From the NCBI GenBank assembly GCA_002359895.1, contig DEOB01000011.1:249203-313202 (forward strand): DNA of 64,000 nt, in the 5' to 3' direction. Under the pieces are notes generated by a model, which had not been told where the DNA came from, did not search any database, and saw nothing but the letters and a program-made list of their open reading frames with translations. Numbering within the stretch: position 1 is the first letter of the stretch; each line of letters starts with the position of its first letter. The stretch comes from Stenotrophomonas sp. UBA2629 (lineage in GTDB: Bacteria; Pseudomonadota; Gammaproteobacteria; Xanthomonadales; Xanthomonadaceae). The translations under genes were made by a program, and so were the position numbers. Positions 17,132 through 26,320 of this stretch are shown here, piece by piece.

Positions 17132-18178
17132 TCACCCGCCGGAGAACACCGGTTCCAGCAGCCGGAAGCTGCCCGCATCCGCATCCATCTCCACCTTGCC
17201 GCCCACCGGCACGATGAACTGTTCGCGGATGTGGCCGATCATCGCGCCGCTGTACGCGGGGATGTTCAGCGGCACGATGTAGTCATCGAATATCTGGTCC
17301 AGCGTCAGCGAGCCGTAGCCATCGCCGGGTTTGCAGTCGGTGCATTCGCCGAAGATGAAACCAGCAATCTTGTCCAATGCACCCATCAGCTTCAACGTGC
17401 TGAACATGCGGTCGACGCGATACGGCGCCTCTTCCACATCTTCCAGAAACAGAATCTTTCCGCTGAAATCCGGTAGATACGGCGAGCCAGCCAATGCCGT
17501 CAGCACGGTCAGATTGCCGCCTACCAACTCACCGCGTGCAACACCGCCACGCAGGGTCAGCGTGCGGTTGCGGCGCGGTACCAGTTCGTCATCGGCATCC
17601 ACTACCGTGTTGCGGTAAGTCATCAACTCACGCTTGAAGAACAGCCGCTCGAATTGATCGGCGTTGAAGCGATTCCACGTGCCCGAACCGATCTGCCCAT
17701 GGAACGTCACCAGCCCCGTCTGTGCCTGGATGGCACTGTGCAGCGCGGTAATGTCCGAGTAACCCAGCAGAATTTTCGGGTTGGCGCGGATGAGGTTGTA
17801 GTCCAGCAACGGCAGCAGCCGCGCGGCACCGGAACCGCCGCGCACGCAGACGATGGCCTTGACCTGCTTGTCGGCGAACATGGCATTCAGATCGCCCGCA
17901 CGCTCGGCATCGGTGCCGGCAAGGTGGCCGTAGCGCGCGCCGTAGTGTTCGCCGGTTTTCACCTTCAGGCCAAACGCTTCCATCGCCTCGCGCGCCAACT
18001 GCAGGCTCAAGCGCTCGCTGGTCGCCGATGACGGGCTCACCAGGCCCACCGTATCGCCCTTGTTCAAGCCCGCCGGCAAGCGCCGGCCGCGCGGCGCAGC
18101 GCTTGCGCCCTGCATGCCGATCAACGGCAGTGCCGCTGCCGCCAAAGCCGTACCGCCGATGAAACGCCGTCTATCCAT
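17132..18178 (-). CDS. LD-carboxypeptidase (S66 family), Tat-exported
   Basis: A 348-residue S66 serine peptidase. LdcA enzymes remove the terminal D-Ala from murein tetrapeptides during cell-wall recycling; the MccF branch cleaves microcin C. The nucleophile is Ser141 in LLGYSDITALH, with the Glu in FLEDVEE and the His in IGHIREQ completing the Ser-Glu-His triad. The N terminus MDRRRFIGGTALAAAALP looks like a twin-arginine-type signal, which is unusual because classical LdcA is cytoplasmic. This would place the enzyme in the periplasm. It is monocistronic, between the GyrI-like gene and icmF. Confidence 0.88.
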   Translation of the reverse strand: MDRRRFIGGTALAAAALPLIGMQGASAAPRGRRLPAGLNKGDTVGLVSPSSATSERLSLQLAREAMEAFGLKVKTGEHYGARYGHLAGTDAERAGDLNAMFADKQVKAIVCVRGGSGAARLLPLLDYNLIRANPKILLGYSDITALHSAIQAQTGLVTFHGQIGSGTWNRFNADQFERLFFKRELMTYRNTVVDADDELVPRRNRTLTLRGGVARGELVGGNLTVLTALAGSPYLPDFSGKILFLEDVEEAPYRVDRMFSTLKLMGALDKIAGFIFGECTDCKPGDGYGSLTLDQIFDDYIVPLNIPAYSGAMIGHIREQFIVPVGGKVEMDADAGSFRLLEPVFSGG

Positions 18179-18254
18179 GTTGCAGCCCCGTCACTGGAAT
18201 GTCCGGCCCAGAGTAGCAATCACTCCCTTGACCGGACAATCCAGCAAAACCGGC

Positions 18255-21200
18255 TTACATGTTGCGGCGGTATTCGCCACCCACGTCGTACAACGCGTGG
18301 CTGATCTGGCCGAGGCTGTGCGTCTTCACCGCTTCGATCAACGCCTCGAACACATTGCGGCGATCACGCGCGGTTTTCTGTAGATATGCCAAGCCGTGGC
18401 CATCGTGCGTTTCGCCATCAGCCGCGCCCCCCTGCACCACTTCATGCGCATGCGAGGTTTCACCTGCCGGCGCCAACGCATTGCGGTTGCGCTGCCAGTT
18501 GTGCACGTTCTCGATCTGCTGGCCTTTCTCTTCTTCGGTGGAACGGATCAACTCGATCTCGGTCGCCACTTCACCCGCATGCTCCTTCGGCAGGAACATG
18601 TTGACGCCCACCAGCGGCAGGCTGCCGTCGTGCTTCTTGTGCTCGTAGTACAGCGACTCTTCCTGGATCTTGCCACGCTGGTACATGGTGTCCATCGCAC
18701 CCAGCACGCCACCGCGCTCGCTGATGGCTTCAAACTCTTTGTACACGGCTTCTTCAACAATATCGGTGAGCTTGTCGACGATGAAACTGCCCTGCCACGG
18801 GTTCTCGCAGAAGTTCAGTCCCAGCTCCCTGTTGATGATCATCTGGATGGCCACCGCGCGACGCACGCTCTCTTCCGTCGGCGTGGTAATCGCCTCGTCG
18901 TAAGCATTGGTATGCAGGCTGTTGCAGTTATCGAACAGCGCATACAACGCCTGCAACGTGGTGCGGATGTCGTTGAATTGGATCTCCTGCGCGTGCAGCG
19001 AGCGGCCCGATGTCTGGATGTGGTACTTCATCATCTGGCTGCGCTCGTTGGCGCCATAACGCTCACGCATGGCGCGCGCCCAGATACGCCGCGCAACACG
19101 GCCGATGACCGTGTATTCCGGGTCCATGCCGTTGGAGAAGAAGAACGACAGGTTCGGCGCGAAGTCATCAATCTTCATGCCACGCGCCAGGTAGTACTCG
19201 ACGATGGTGAAGCCGTTGGACAGGGTGAAAGCCAATTGGCTGACCGGGTTCGCGCCGGCCTCGGCGATGTGGTACCCGGAGATCGACACCGAATAGAAAT
19301 TGCGTACCTTGTTGTCGACAAAATACTGCTGGATGTCGCCCATCATCCGCAGCGCAAACTCGGTGGAGAAGATGCAGGTGTTCTGCGCCTGGTCTTCCTT
19401 GAGGATGTCAGCCTGCACCGTACCGCGCACGGTGGACAGCGTTTCGGTCTTGATGCGCGCGTAGGTGTCCGCATCCACCAACTGGTCGCCTGTAACGCCC
19501 AGCAGCGCCAGGCCCAGGCCGTTGTTGGTCGGCGGCATTTCACCGTGGTACTGCGGTCGGCTGCGGCCTTCAAACAGCGCTGCAATCTTCTTTTCTGCAG
19601 CGGCCCAACGCGCGGCGTCTTCTTTCAGATACTTCTCGACCTGCTGATCGATGGCGGTGTTCATGAACATCGCCAGGATCATCGGCGCCGGGCCGTTGAT
19701 GGTCATCGACACCGAGGTGGTGGGCGCGCACAGGTCAAAGCCGGAGTACAGCTTCTTCATGTCGTCCAGCGTGGGGATGTTGACGCCGGAGTTGCCGATC
19801 TTGCCGTAGATATCCGGGCGCGGTGCCGGGTCTTCACCATACAACGTCACGCTGTCGAAGGCGGTGGACAGGCGCGCTGCCGGCTGGCCCACACTCAGGT
19901 AATGGAAGCGGCGGTTGGTACGCTCCGGCGTGCCCTCGCCGGCAAACATGCGGATGGGGTCTTCACCGGTACGGCGGTACGGATACACACCGCCCGTATA
20001 CGGATAGGAACCGGGCAGGTTTTCCTTCTGCAGAAACACCAACAGCTCGCCCCAACTGCGATAGGTAGGCGCAGCGATCTTGGGAATCTGCTGGTGGCTG
20101 AGCGATTCGCGGTAGTTCTCCACCGCAATGGTCTTGCCCCGCACCTGGTACTCGTTGACCGGCTCGGTGATCGACTTCAACCGCGCCGGCCACTCGCGCA
20201 GCAGGCGCAACGCATCCGAATCCAGCGACTGCACCGCATCGTTGTAGCGCTGGCGCAGCGTTCGCACGCTGTTATCGACGCTGTCATCGGTGAGCGCATC
20301 GGCGGCATACAGATCCAACGCGCCCGGCTGCGCCGCATCGCCCAGTTCTTTCAACGCCTGCCAAAGGCTCTGCGCCCGCTCGGCCACCTCTGCCTGCGAG
20401 TCGATACGCGCATTGATGCCGCGCCCCTGCTCGGCAATTTCGGCCAGATAACGCACACGGGCACCGGGGATCAACACCGTCGCGCGCGGCTCTTTCAGGC
20501 GCGTATCAATATCAGGATGAAAACCGGGGTCAGAGTCGGGTTTTGCATTAACCGGACTCTGACCCCGGTTTTGCTTCTCGTTCAACAGACGGCACAGGTT
20601 GGCGAACATCCAGCTGATGCCGGGGTCGTTGAACTGGCTGGCGATGGTCGGGTAAACCGGCACATCCTCGTCCTTCATGGTGAAGGCCACGCGGTTGCGC
20701 TTCCATTGCTTGCGCACATCACGCAATGCATCTTCGGCACCGCGCTTGTCGAACTTGTTCAGCACCACCAGCTCGGCGTAGTCGAGCATGTCGATCTTTT
20801 CCAGCTGGCTCGGCGCACCGAAATCGCTGGTCATCACGTACATGGGGAAGTCGACCAGGTCGACAATCTCCGAATCGCTCTGACCAATACCGGCCGTCTC
20901 CACGATCACCAGATCGAAATGCAGCGACTTCAGGAACCCAATGCAATCGCGCAGCACGGTGTTGATCGCGGCGTGCTGGCGGCGCGTCGCCATTGAACGC
21001 ATGTACACGCGCTTGGAGCGCAGCGAGTTCATGCGGATGCGGTCGCCCAACAGCGCCCCACCGGTACGGCGACGGGTCGGGTCCACCGACACCACCGCGA
21101 TGCGCATCTGCGGGAAATTGGCCAGAAAGCGATTGAGCAGTTCATCGGTCACCGACGACTTGCCGGCACCGCCGGTGCCGGTGATGCCGATGACCGGCGT

Positions 21201-21806
21201 TCTGCCAGCCGCCAGCTGCCACTGCTTGCGCAACAGCGCCAGCTCGGCCTCGCTGTGGCCGCCATCTTCCAGCTGCGACAACACCCGGCCGATGCCGATC
21301 TCGTCCTCAATCGCTGGTGCTTCGGTACCTGCGTCACGTGCGCTCGCGTCCCGCGCCGTTGCGGCACGTGCGACCACATCTTCGATCATCTCCACCAGCC
21401 CCATCTTCATACCGTCGTTGGGGTGATAGATGCGCTCCACACCATAGGCCTGCAGCTCGCGGATTTCTTCCGGGGTGATGGTGCCGCCACCGCCGCCAAA
21501 CACCTTGATGTGGCCGGCGCCGCGCTCGCGCAGCATGTCCACCATGTATTTGAAATACTCGACATGGCCGCCCTGGTAAGACGACAACGCAATGGCGTCG
21601 GCATCTTCCTGCAGCGCGGCGCGCACTACGTCCTCGACGCTGCGGTTGTGACCCAGGTGGATCACCTCCGCACCCTGCGCCTGGATCAGGCGGCGCATGA
21701 TGTTGATTGCCGCATCGTGGCCATCAAACAGGCTGGCGGCGGTGACGAAACGCAGCGGGGTGGTTTCCGGCTGGGTCTGCGGGAGCTGGGAGGCGGGGGT
21801 ACTCAT
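18255..21806 (-). CDS. icmF: Fused isobutyryl-CoA mutase (IcmF) with an in-frame palindrome insertion
   Basis: An 1183-residue coenzyme-B12 protein that interconverts isobutyryl-CoA and n-butyryl-CoA (or pivalyl/isovaleryl-CoA). Order: B12-binding domain with His30 in SLFDGHD; a linker; a MeaB-type G-protein chaperone with P-loop GTGGAGKSS (210-218) and NKFD (350-353); then the large TIM-barrel mutase domain to the C terminus QISHALYDVGGEYRRNM. Residues 412-429 are encoded by a perfect inverted repeat and look like an insertion between the G domain and the linker. A second low-complexity stretch (about 1110-1140, rich in Gly/His/Ala) precedes the end. It is divergent from leucine dehydrogenase. 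Confidence 0.95.
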   Translation of the reverse strand: MSTPASQLPQTQPETTPLRFVTAASLFDGHDAAINIMRRLIQAQGAEVIHLGHNRSVEDVVRAALQEDADAIALSSYQGGHVEYFKYMVDMLRERGAGHIKVFGGGGGTITPEEIRELQAYGVERIYHPNDGMKMGLVEMIEDVVARAATARDASARDAGTEAPAIEDEIGIGRVLSQLEDGGHSEAELALLRKQWQLAAGRTPVIGITGTGGAGKSSVTDELLNRFLANFPQMRIAVVSVDPTRRRTGGALLGDRIRMNSLRSKRVYMRSMATRRQHAAINTVLRDCIGFLKSLHFDLVIVETAGIGQSDSEIVDLVDFPMYVMTSDFGAPSQLEKIDMLDYAELVVLNKFDKRGAEDALRDVRKQWKRNRVAFTMKDEDVPVYPTIASQFNDPGISWMFANLCRLLNEKQNRGQSPVNAKPDSDPGFHPDIDTRLKEPRATVLIPGARVRYLAEIAEQGRGINARIDSQAEVAERAQSLWQALKELGDAAQPGALDLYAADALTDDSVDNSVRTLRQRYNDAVQSLDSDALRLLREWPARLKSITEPVNEYQVRGKTIAVENYRESLSHQQIPKIAAPTYRSWGELLVFLQKENLPGSYPYTGGVYPYRRTGEDPIRMFAGEGTPERTNRRFHYLSVGQPAARLSTAFDSVTLYGEDPAPRPDIYGKIGNSGVNIPTLDDMKKLYSGFDLCAPTTSVSMTINGPAPMILAMFMNTAIDQQVEKYLKEDAARWAAAEKKIAALFEGRSRPQYHGEMPPTNNGLGLALLGVTGDQLVDADTYARIKTETLSTVRGTVQADILKEDQAQNTCIFSTEFALRMMGDIQQYFVDNKVRNFYSVSISGYHIAEAGANPVSQLAFTLSNGFTIVEYYLARGMKIDDFAPNLSFFFSNGMDPEYTVIGRVARRIWARAMRERYGANERSQMMKYHIQTSGRSLHAQEIQFNDIRTTLQALYALFDNCNSLHTNAYDEAITTPTEESVRRAVAIQMIINRELGLNFCENPWQGSFIVDKLTDIVEEAVYKEFEAISERGGVLGAMDTMYQRGKIQEESLYYEHKKHDGSLPLVGVNMFLPKEHAGEVATEIELIRSTEEEKGQQIENVHNWQRNRNALAPAGETSHAHEVVQGGAADGETHDGHGLAYLQKTARDRRNVFEALIEAVKTHSLGQISHALYDVGGEYRRNM
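20520..20572. repeat. 53-bp palindromic element inside icmF
   Basis: The left arm AAAACCGGGGTCAGAGTC (20520-20537) and right arm (20555-20572) are perfect 18-bp reverse complements around a 17-nt loop. On the minus strand it is translated as QNRGQSPVNAKPDSDPGF. The GGGGTCAGAGT core resembles, from memory, the REP-type hairpins often linked to RAYT (REP-associated tyrosine transposase) genes. No such gene or second copy is seen in this window. Confidence 0.9.
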
Positions 21807-22108
21807 GGGCCGTGCAACATCCGGTTTCTGTTGAAACCGATCATAGAACCGCGCGCGTGGCAGGTCAGGTTGCAGCGCAGCGTGACCTTTTCGGTGTTTG
21901 CGCTATCGGCGGCAGGCGGGAGGGCCTGCACGAAGCAGGCCACCGCCCGGTTCAGGTTTGGCAACCTGAACATACCCGGAGCGGGAATGCTTTAGAATGC
22001 AGGCCTCGCGACCCGTCACCCTAACGACGAAGTCGCATTTTTGTTTTATGGGCCGCCATTTGGCTGCAAGATCACTGACGTTGCGTCACAAACGCCATCG
22101 GAGCTTCC
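21807..22108. promoter_or_regulatory. Divergent promoter region of icmF and leucine dehydrogenase
   Basis: No gene seen in 302 bp. A possible plus-strand -10 (TAGAAT) lies near 21992 without a clear -35. Divergence suggests that branched-chain amino-acid catabolism genes could share control here. I found no certain operator. Confidence 0.35.
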
Positions 22109-23206
22109 ATGCTTTTCGAAACCCTCGAGACTTCCGGTCATGAACAGGTCGTGTTCTGCCAGAACCGCGAAGCAGGCCTGAAGGCGATCATCGCCATCCA
22201 CAACACCACGCTCGGCCCGGCGCTGGGCGGCGTGCGCATGCGCCCGTACGCCAACACCGACGACGCGCTGCGCGATGTATTGCGCCTGAGCCGCACCATG
22301 ACCTACAAAAACGCCCTGGCCGGGCTGAACGTAGGCGGCGGCAAAGCCGTGATCATCGGCGACCCCAAAACCGAAAAAAGCGAAGTGCTGTTTCGCGCCT
22401 TCGGCCGTCAGGTCGAGGCCCTGAGTGGGCGTTACTTCACTGCCGAGGACGTCGGGACCGACGTCAACGACATGGAAAACATCTACCTGGAAACAGGCTA
22501 CGTCACCGGCGTACACCAGGTGCATGGCGGCTCGGGTGACCCGGCACCGTTTACTGCTTACGGTGCGCTGCAGGCACTGATGGCGTCCATCAAACGCAAG
22601 TTCGGCCACGAAGAAGTAGGCAAGGTCAGCATTGCCGTGCAGGGGCTGGGCCACATCGGCATGGAGCTGGTGAAGCTGCTGCGTGAGCGCGGTGCCAAGC
22701 TTTATGTAACCGACCTGGACCCTGTGCTGGTGCAGCGCGCGGTCACCGAATACGGCTGCGAGGCAGTCAAGCCCGACGCCATTTACGACGTGGCTGCCGA
22801 TGTCTTCGCGCCCTGCGCGATGGAAGGCGGTATCGACATGGCAACGCTGGAGCGGCTCAAAGCCCAGGTCATCTGTGGCACCGCCAACAACCAGCTGGCA
22901 AGCCATGCTGTGGGTGACGAGCTGTACAAGCGCGGCGTGCTGTGGGCGCCGGACTACGCGGTCAATGCCGGCGGCGTGATGAACGTGTCGCTGGAGATTG
23001 ACGGCTATAACCGCGAGCGGGCGATGCGCCTGATCCGCAGCATCTATCACAACCTCGGCAAGATCTTTGATCAATCCGAGCGCGATGCCATCTCTCCGCA
23101 GCGCGCGGCAGACCGCATCGCAGAGAGCCGGCTGGAAGCCATCGGCAAGCTGAAGCTGCCGATGGGCCGCTCCACCCCGCGCATGAACCGCCTGCGCGGC
23201 GAGTAA
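22109..23206 (+). CDS. ldh: Leucine dehydrogenase (Glu/Leu/Phe/Val dehydrogenase family)
   Basis: A 365-residue NAD-dependent amino-acid dehydrogenase that deaminates leucine, valine and isoleucine to their 2-oxo acids. The catalytic GGGKA (Lys79), the substrate-side VGGVRMRPY-like segment and the dinucleotide-binding VQGLGHIG are present. The length fits Bacillus leucine dehydrogenase (about 364). GGAG sits 5 nt before the ATG. It faces icmF across a shared upstream region, which fits use of branched-chain acyl-CoAs for catabolism or as primers for iso-fatty acids typical of this family. It is followed by a terminator-like hairpin. Confidence 0.93.
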   Translation: MLFETLETSGHEQVVFCQNREAGLKAIIAIHNTTLGPALGGVRMRPYANTDDALRDVLRLSRTMTYKNALAGLNVGGGKAVIIGDPKTEKSEVLFRAFGRQVEALSGRYFTAEDVGTDVNDMENIYLETGYVTGVHQVHGGSGDPAPFTAYGALQALMASIKRKFGHEEVGKVSIAVQGLGHIGMELVKLLRERGAKLYVTDLDPVLVQRAVTEYGCEAVKPDAIYDVAADVFAPCAMEGGIDMATLERLKAQVICGTANNQLASHAVGDELYKRGVLWAPDYAVNAGGVMNVSLEIDGYNRERAMRLIRSIYHNLGKIFDQSERDAISPQRAADRIAESRLEAIGKLKLPMGRSTPRMNRLRGE

Positions 23207-23229
23207 GCGGGAAGCGAGTGTTCAGGAGT

Positions 23230-23252
23230 AAGGAGCGGCAATGCCGCTCCTT
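23230..23252 (+). terminator. Hairpin between leucine dehydrogenase and the autotransporter
   Basis: AAGGAGCGGC-AAT-GCCGCTCCTT, a 10-bp perfect stem 23 nt after the dehydrogenase stop and 21 nt beyond the convergent gene's stop. There is only a short T-run on either side, so it may serve both directions weakly. Confidence 0.6.
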
Positions 23253-23273
23253 CGCTTTGCCCGCTCTGCTGAT

Positions 23274-26141
23274 TCAGAACTCCTGCAGGAAACGCACCGA
23301 CACCTGCTGGTTATCACCACGCGGCCCGAACCGCTGGTCATAGCCCAGTGACAGCTTGGCGTTGCGTGACAGCCACGCGCTCATCGACATTCCGAGCAGC
23401 CCACCCGAGCGCGATGGCTGCAGCCCGGCCAGCGGCGCCCAGGCATCCACGCCCACAAAACCGGCATCCAGCGTCAAACCACTGCCGCCGAGCGCCTGCT
23501 GCCACTCGGCATATCCACTGAACGTGAAACGCCGCCACAGGTACTGCCCGCGCAGGCCCGCTAAGGCCTGAGTGCGCGTGCTGCTCCAGTCATTGGCGCG
23601 CAGACCAAAGCCATAGCCGCCCTGCTCGTGGAAGGCGTCATTGTTGATACGGGTGTAGTCCGCGCCCAGATACGGCGTCAGCGTGGCGGCGCCGTGCCCC
23701 AGTCGATAACCGCCCTCCACGCTGCCGGACAGGAAGCTGCCGCTATAGCGCGACTGCACACCCGCCCGCTCGCTGCCCAGTAACAGGCCACGATCCAACT
23801 CACGCTGGTATTGACCAAAGCCCGCTTGCCCCAGCACATAGGCATCGCCCATCCGCCAACCGGCATACAACTGCGACTGCGTCTGCCGGTCACGGCTGCG
23901 GTCCTGCGCTACACCTGCGGTGGTATTGGCACGGGTTTCACCGAACGCAAAACCCAGCACACCGTTGCCTGCAAGGGGCGTTTCGGCACCCATCATCCAG
24001 CCGCCGACGTTGTAGTCACTGCCCAGATAGCCGCCCTGCCCGCCGCCGCCCAGCGCACGCGTCCAACTGTGCGCCTGCATGGGCCCGGCCGGTACATCCG
24101 CAAACTGCGCCGACAACGCGCGACGGTTCATGTCAGCGCTGTCGAACGTCATTGCCGTTGCCGCTGCATGCGCTTGGCCGGACAGGCTCTCCAAGCTGTT
24201 GCTCAAGCCATTGAAGCCACCGCCCACCTGCTGCAACGCCGCCGCAGCGGCACCAAACGCCGTGCCCTGCAATGCACCGTCACCATCCAGCAACTCGAAG
24301 GCATGCTCCACCCGCTGCGCCACCGACATCGCTTGTATGCCCAGGTTGGCCGACCGCGCCGCACTGGTCACACTTACCTGGTCCAGCATCAACCATGCAT
24401 TGTTGGCGTCGTAGTCATAGTGGCTCTGCAGCAGGCTGAGGCCGCCGCCTTGGGTGGCAGCGGCCTGCGTGGCGAACGTCCCGCTCACACCGCCTGCGGC
24501 ATACACCAGATCCTGTCGTTTGCCATCCTGCGGTACGTAACCACTGACCATGCCGCTGACCAGCACACCGCCGCCCAAGGTCGCCGTCCCGCTCACCTGC
24601 AAGGCCTTCACACCCAGCGCGATCAACAACTGCCCGCTAGCCTGCTGCACATAGTTGCCGTCGATGGTGCCACTGCTGTCGGCACCCAGCAGTATCACGC
24701 TGCCACCGTTGTCGACATTGCCCACCACGCGCGTATCACCATTGAGGAACTGCAACGCGGCGGATGACGGATTGGACTGCGGCAGGATCGTCACGTTGGA
24801 GCGGATCGAGCCGCCATCGCGCAAGCCCAACGTGCCACGCTCGATGCGGGTGGCACCGCTGTAGGTGTTGGTTCCAGAGAGGCCCAACGCCCCATCGCCC
24901 TGCTTCACCAGGCCGCCGTTGCCGCTGATGTCGTTGCTCCACACCGAGTTCAAGCCGAGTTGATTGACGTTGACCGTCGCGTCACCCCAATCAAACTTCG
25001 CAGGTCCTTTCACCGCCTTGCCGATGTTGAGCAGGCCATAGCCGAATTTTTCATCCGGGCCCGGATCACCAAGGTCGGTGGCGGTACCCAGCAACGTCTG
25101 TCGCACCAGATCGTTGTTGAAATACGGGAACGCCTGCCACACCAGCGCGGCCGCGCCCGATACCAACGGCGCGGAGAACGAGGTGCCACTGTTGTACTGG
25201 TAACTCAGGTTGCCAGCCGTGCTTTGAGCACTCACATAAGCCGCCGTACCCGGTGCGACCAGGCAGTAGTTCTTCGCCACGCCGCAGGCGTTGGAGTAAT
25301 ACGCCAGCTGCGTGGGGTTGGCCGTATCCAACGCCGCTACCGCCAACCAACCGCGCTCCAGGTCCGCCGCCGGCGAAGTACCGTTCGGCCCCGGCTGGCT
25401 GGGCAAGGCCGCCATGTTCGACGGATTGGTGCGCGACTCATTGCCGGTGGCAAATACCACCAGTCCGTCATTGTTGATGATGAAAGGTCGGTACTCGGCC
25501 GCGATGGGCGCCGTTGTGGTGGCCTTGTTCCAATACAGCCCCCCCCAGGAGTTATTCATGATGCGCACGCCGGCGCGGATCAGGTCGTCATGGATGGGCG
25601 CAAAGCCCAGCGCACCGTCCACCTCATTGCCCTGCCCGGAGCCATCATCGGTAGGCCGCGTGTCGCCGATGATGCGTGCCGACACAATCTGCGCGCCCGG
25701 CGCGATACCGCCCGGCCACGCACCGACTGCCGTACCGGCCGCCAGCTCGGCCACCGCCGTGCCATGGCCGACCACGTCATCCACGTTGGCATTGTTTTTT
25801 GCCGGATCCAGATAGAAGTAGTTCGCCAGCACCCGCCCCGCCAACGCCGGATGGTTGCGCATCACCCCCGAGTCGATCACACCGATGCGGTAACCAGCAC
25901 CGGTAAGGCCCATGGCGTGTGCCGGGCGGGCATTGGTCAGCGCCAGATGCGCGTCAAATGCCGGCTGCGGGATCGGCGGCGGCGTTGTAGGAGGTGGTGT
26001 GGTGGGAGGTGGTGTGGTCGGCGGCGGCGTGACCGGTGGCGGTGGCGGGCTGGACTTGGAACCACCCCCTCCGCCACACGCACTCAATGCCAGCACCAGT
26101 GAACTGGCCAGCACACCCCGGACACATGCATTCCTGTTCAT
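23274..26141 (-). CDS. Subtilisin-like serine protease autotransporter with lipoprotein signal
   Basis: A 955-residue type Va autotransporter. The signal ends in a lipobox-like LALSAC (Cys22) followed by poly-Gly. A Pro/Thr linker of PPPTT repeats (about 38-58) leads into an S8 subtilisin domain with the triad Asp90 (VIDSG), His126 (GHGTAVAE) and Ser321 (GTSFSAP). A beta-helical stalk with the autotransporter-associated NTYSGATRIERGTL repeat follows, then a C-terminal 12-strand-type beta-barrel (from about 690) ending in Phe. It should be exported, inserted in the outer membrane and display or release the protease. Combining a lipobox with an autotransporter barrel is seen in some Xanthomonadaceae and Neisseria proteins (for example NalP). 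Confidence 0.94.
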   Translation of the reverse strand: MNRNACVRGVLASSLVLALSACGGGGGSKSSPPPPPVTPPPTTPPPTTPPPTTPPPIPQPAFDAHLALTNARPAHAMGLTGAGYRIGVIDSGVMRNHPALAGRVLANYFYLDPAKNNANVDDVVGHGTAVAELAAGTAVGAWPGGIAPGAQIVSARIIGDTRPTDDGSGQGNEVDGALGFAPIHDDLIRAGVRIMNNSWGGLYWNKATTTAPIAAEYRPFIINNDGLVVFATGNESRTNPSNMAALPSQPGPNGTSPAADLERGWLAVAALDTANPTQLAYYSNACGVAKNYCLVAPGTAAYVSAQSTAGNLSYQYNSGTSFSAPLVSGAAALVWQAFPYFNNDLVRQTLLGTATDLGDPGPDEKFGYGLLNIGKAVKGPAKFDWGDATVNVNQLGLNSVWSNDISGNGGLVKQGDGALGLSGTNTYSGATRIERGTLGLRDGGSIRSNVTILPQSNPSSAALQFLNGDTRVVGNVDNGGSVILLGADSSGTIDGNYVQQASGQLLIALGVKALQVSGTATLGGGVLVSGMVSGYVPQDGKRQDLVYAAGGVSGTFATQAAATQGGGLSLLQSHYDYDANNAWLMLDQVSVTSAARSANLGIQAMSVAQRVEHAFELLDGDGALQGTAFGAAAAALQQVGGGFNGLSNSLESLSGQAHAAATAMTFDSADMNRRALSAQFADVPAGPMQAHSWTRALGGGGQGGYLGSDYNVGGWMMGAETPLAGNGVLGFAFGETRANTTAGVAQDRSRDRQTQSQLYAGWRMGDAYVLGQAGFGQYQRELDRGLLLGSERAGVQSRYSGSFLSGSVEGGYRLGHGAATLTPYLGADYTRINNDAFHEQGGYGFGLRANDWSSTRTQALAGLRGQYLWRRFTFSGYAEWQQALGGSGLTLDAGFVGVDAWAPLAGLQPSRSGGLLGMSMSAWLSRNAKLSLGYDQRFGPRGDNQQVSVRFLQEF
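25978..26037. repeat. Four 15-bp tandem repeats encoding the PPPTT linker
   Basis: Units at 25978, 25993, 26008 and 26023, such as GGTGGTGTGGTGGGA. Two central units are nearly identical, so copy number could change by slippage without shifting the frame. The repeat lies between the lipobox and the protease domain. Confidence 0.8.
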
Positions 26142-26320
26142 ACCCTCACCTCTCCCTAGTAGGTACAGCTGCCAATTCAGGTATTACCGGCGACCAGCTC
26201 CGTGGTGCCGACCTTCTATACTGCAACGACAATCCACAGTCCGCCGGATGTGCCGTTGGTCCAATGGGCCGCGCGCCGGCGACGTTCGATAATTGCCGCA
26301 AGGTATAACCGAGATTGCTC

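Noticed and set aside
20520..20572. Palindrome in icmF as an intron, intein or sequencing artefact
   Set aside because: It is far too short for an intron or intein, lacks their motifs, and the flanking frame and residues continue without disturbance.
18396..20996. 866-codon open frame on the plus strand opposite icmF
   Set aside because: It mirrors the icmF codon pattern, has no ribosome site or family motif, and is the usual antisense shadow of a high-GC gene.
25978..26037. Regular repeats considered as a CRISPR array
   Set aside because: The 15-bp units are contiguous without spacers and encode the PPPTT linker of a protein.
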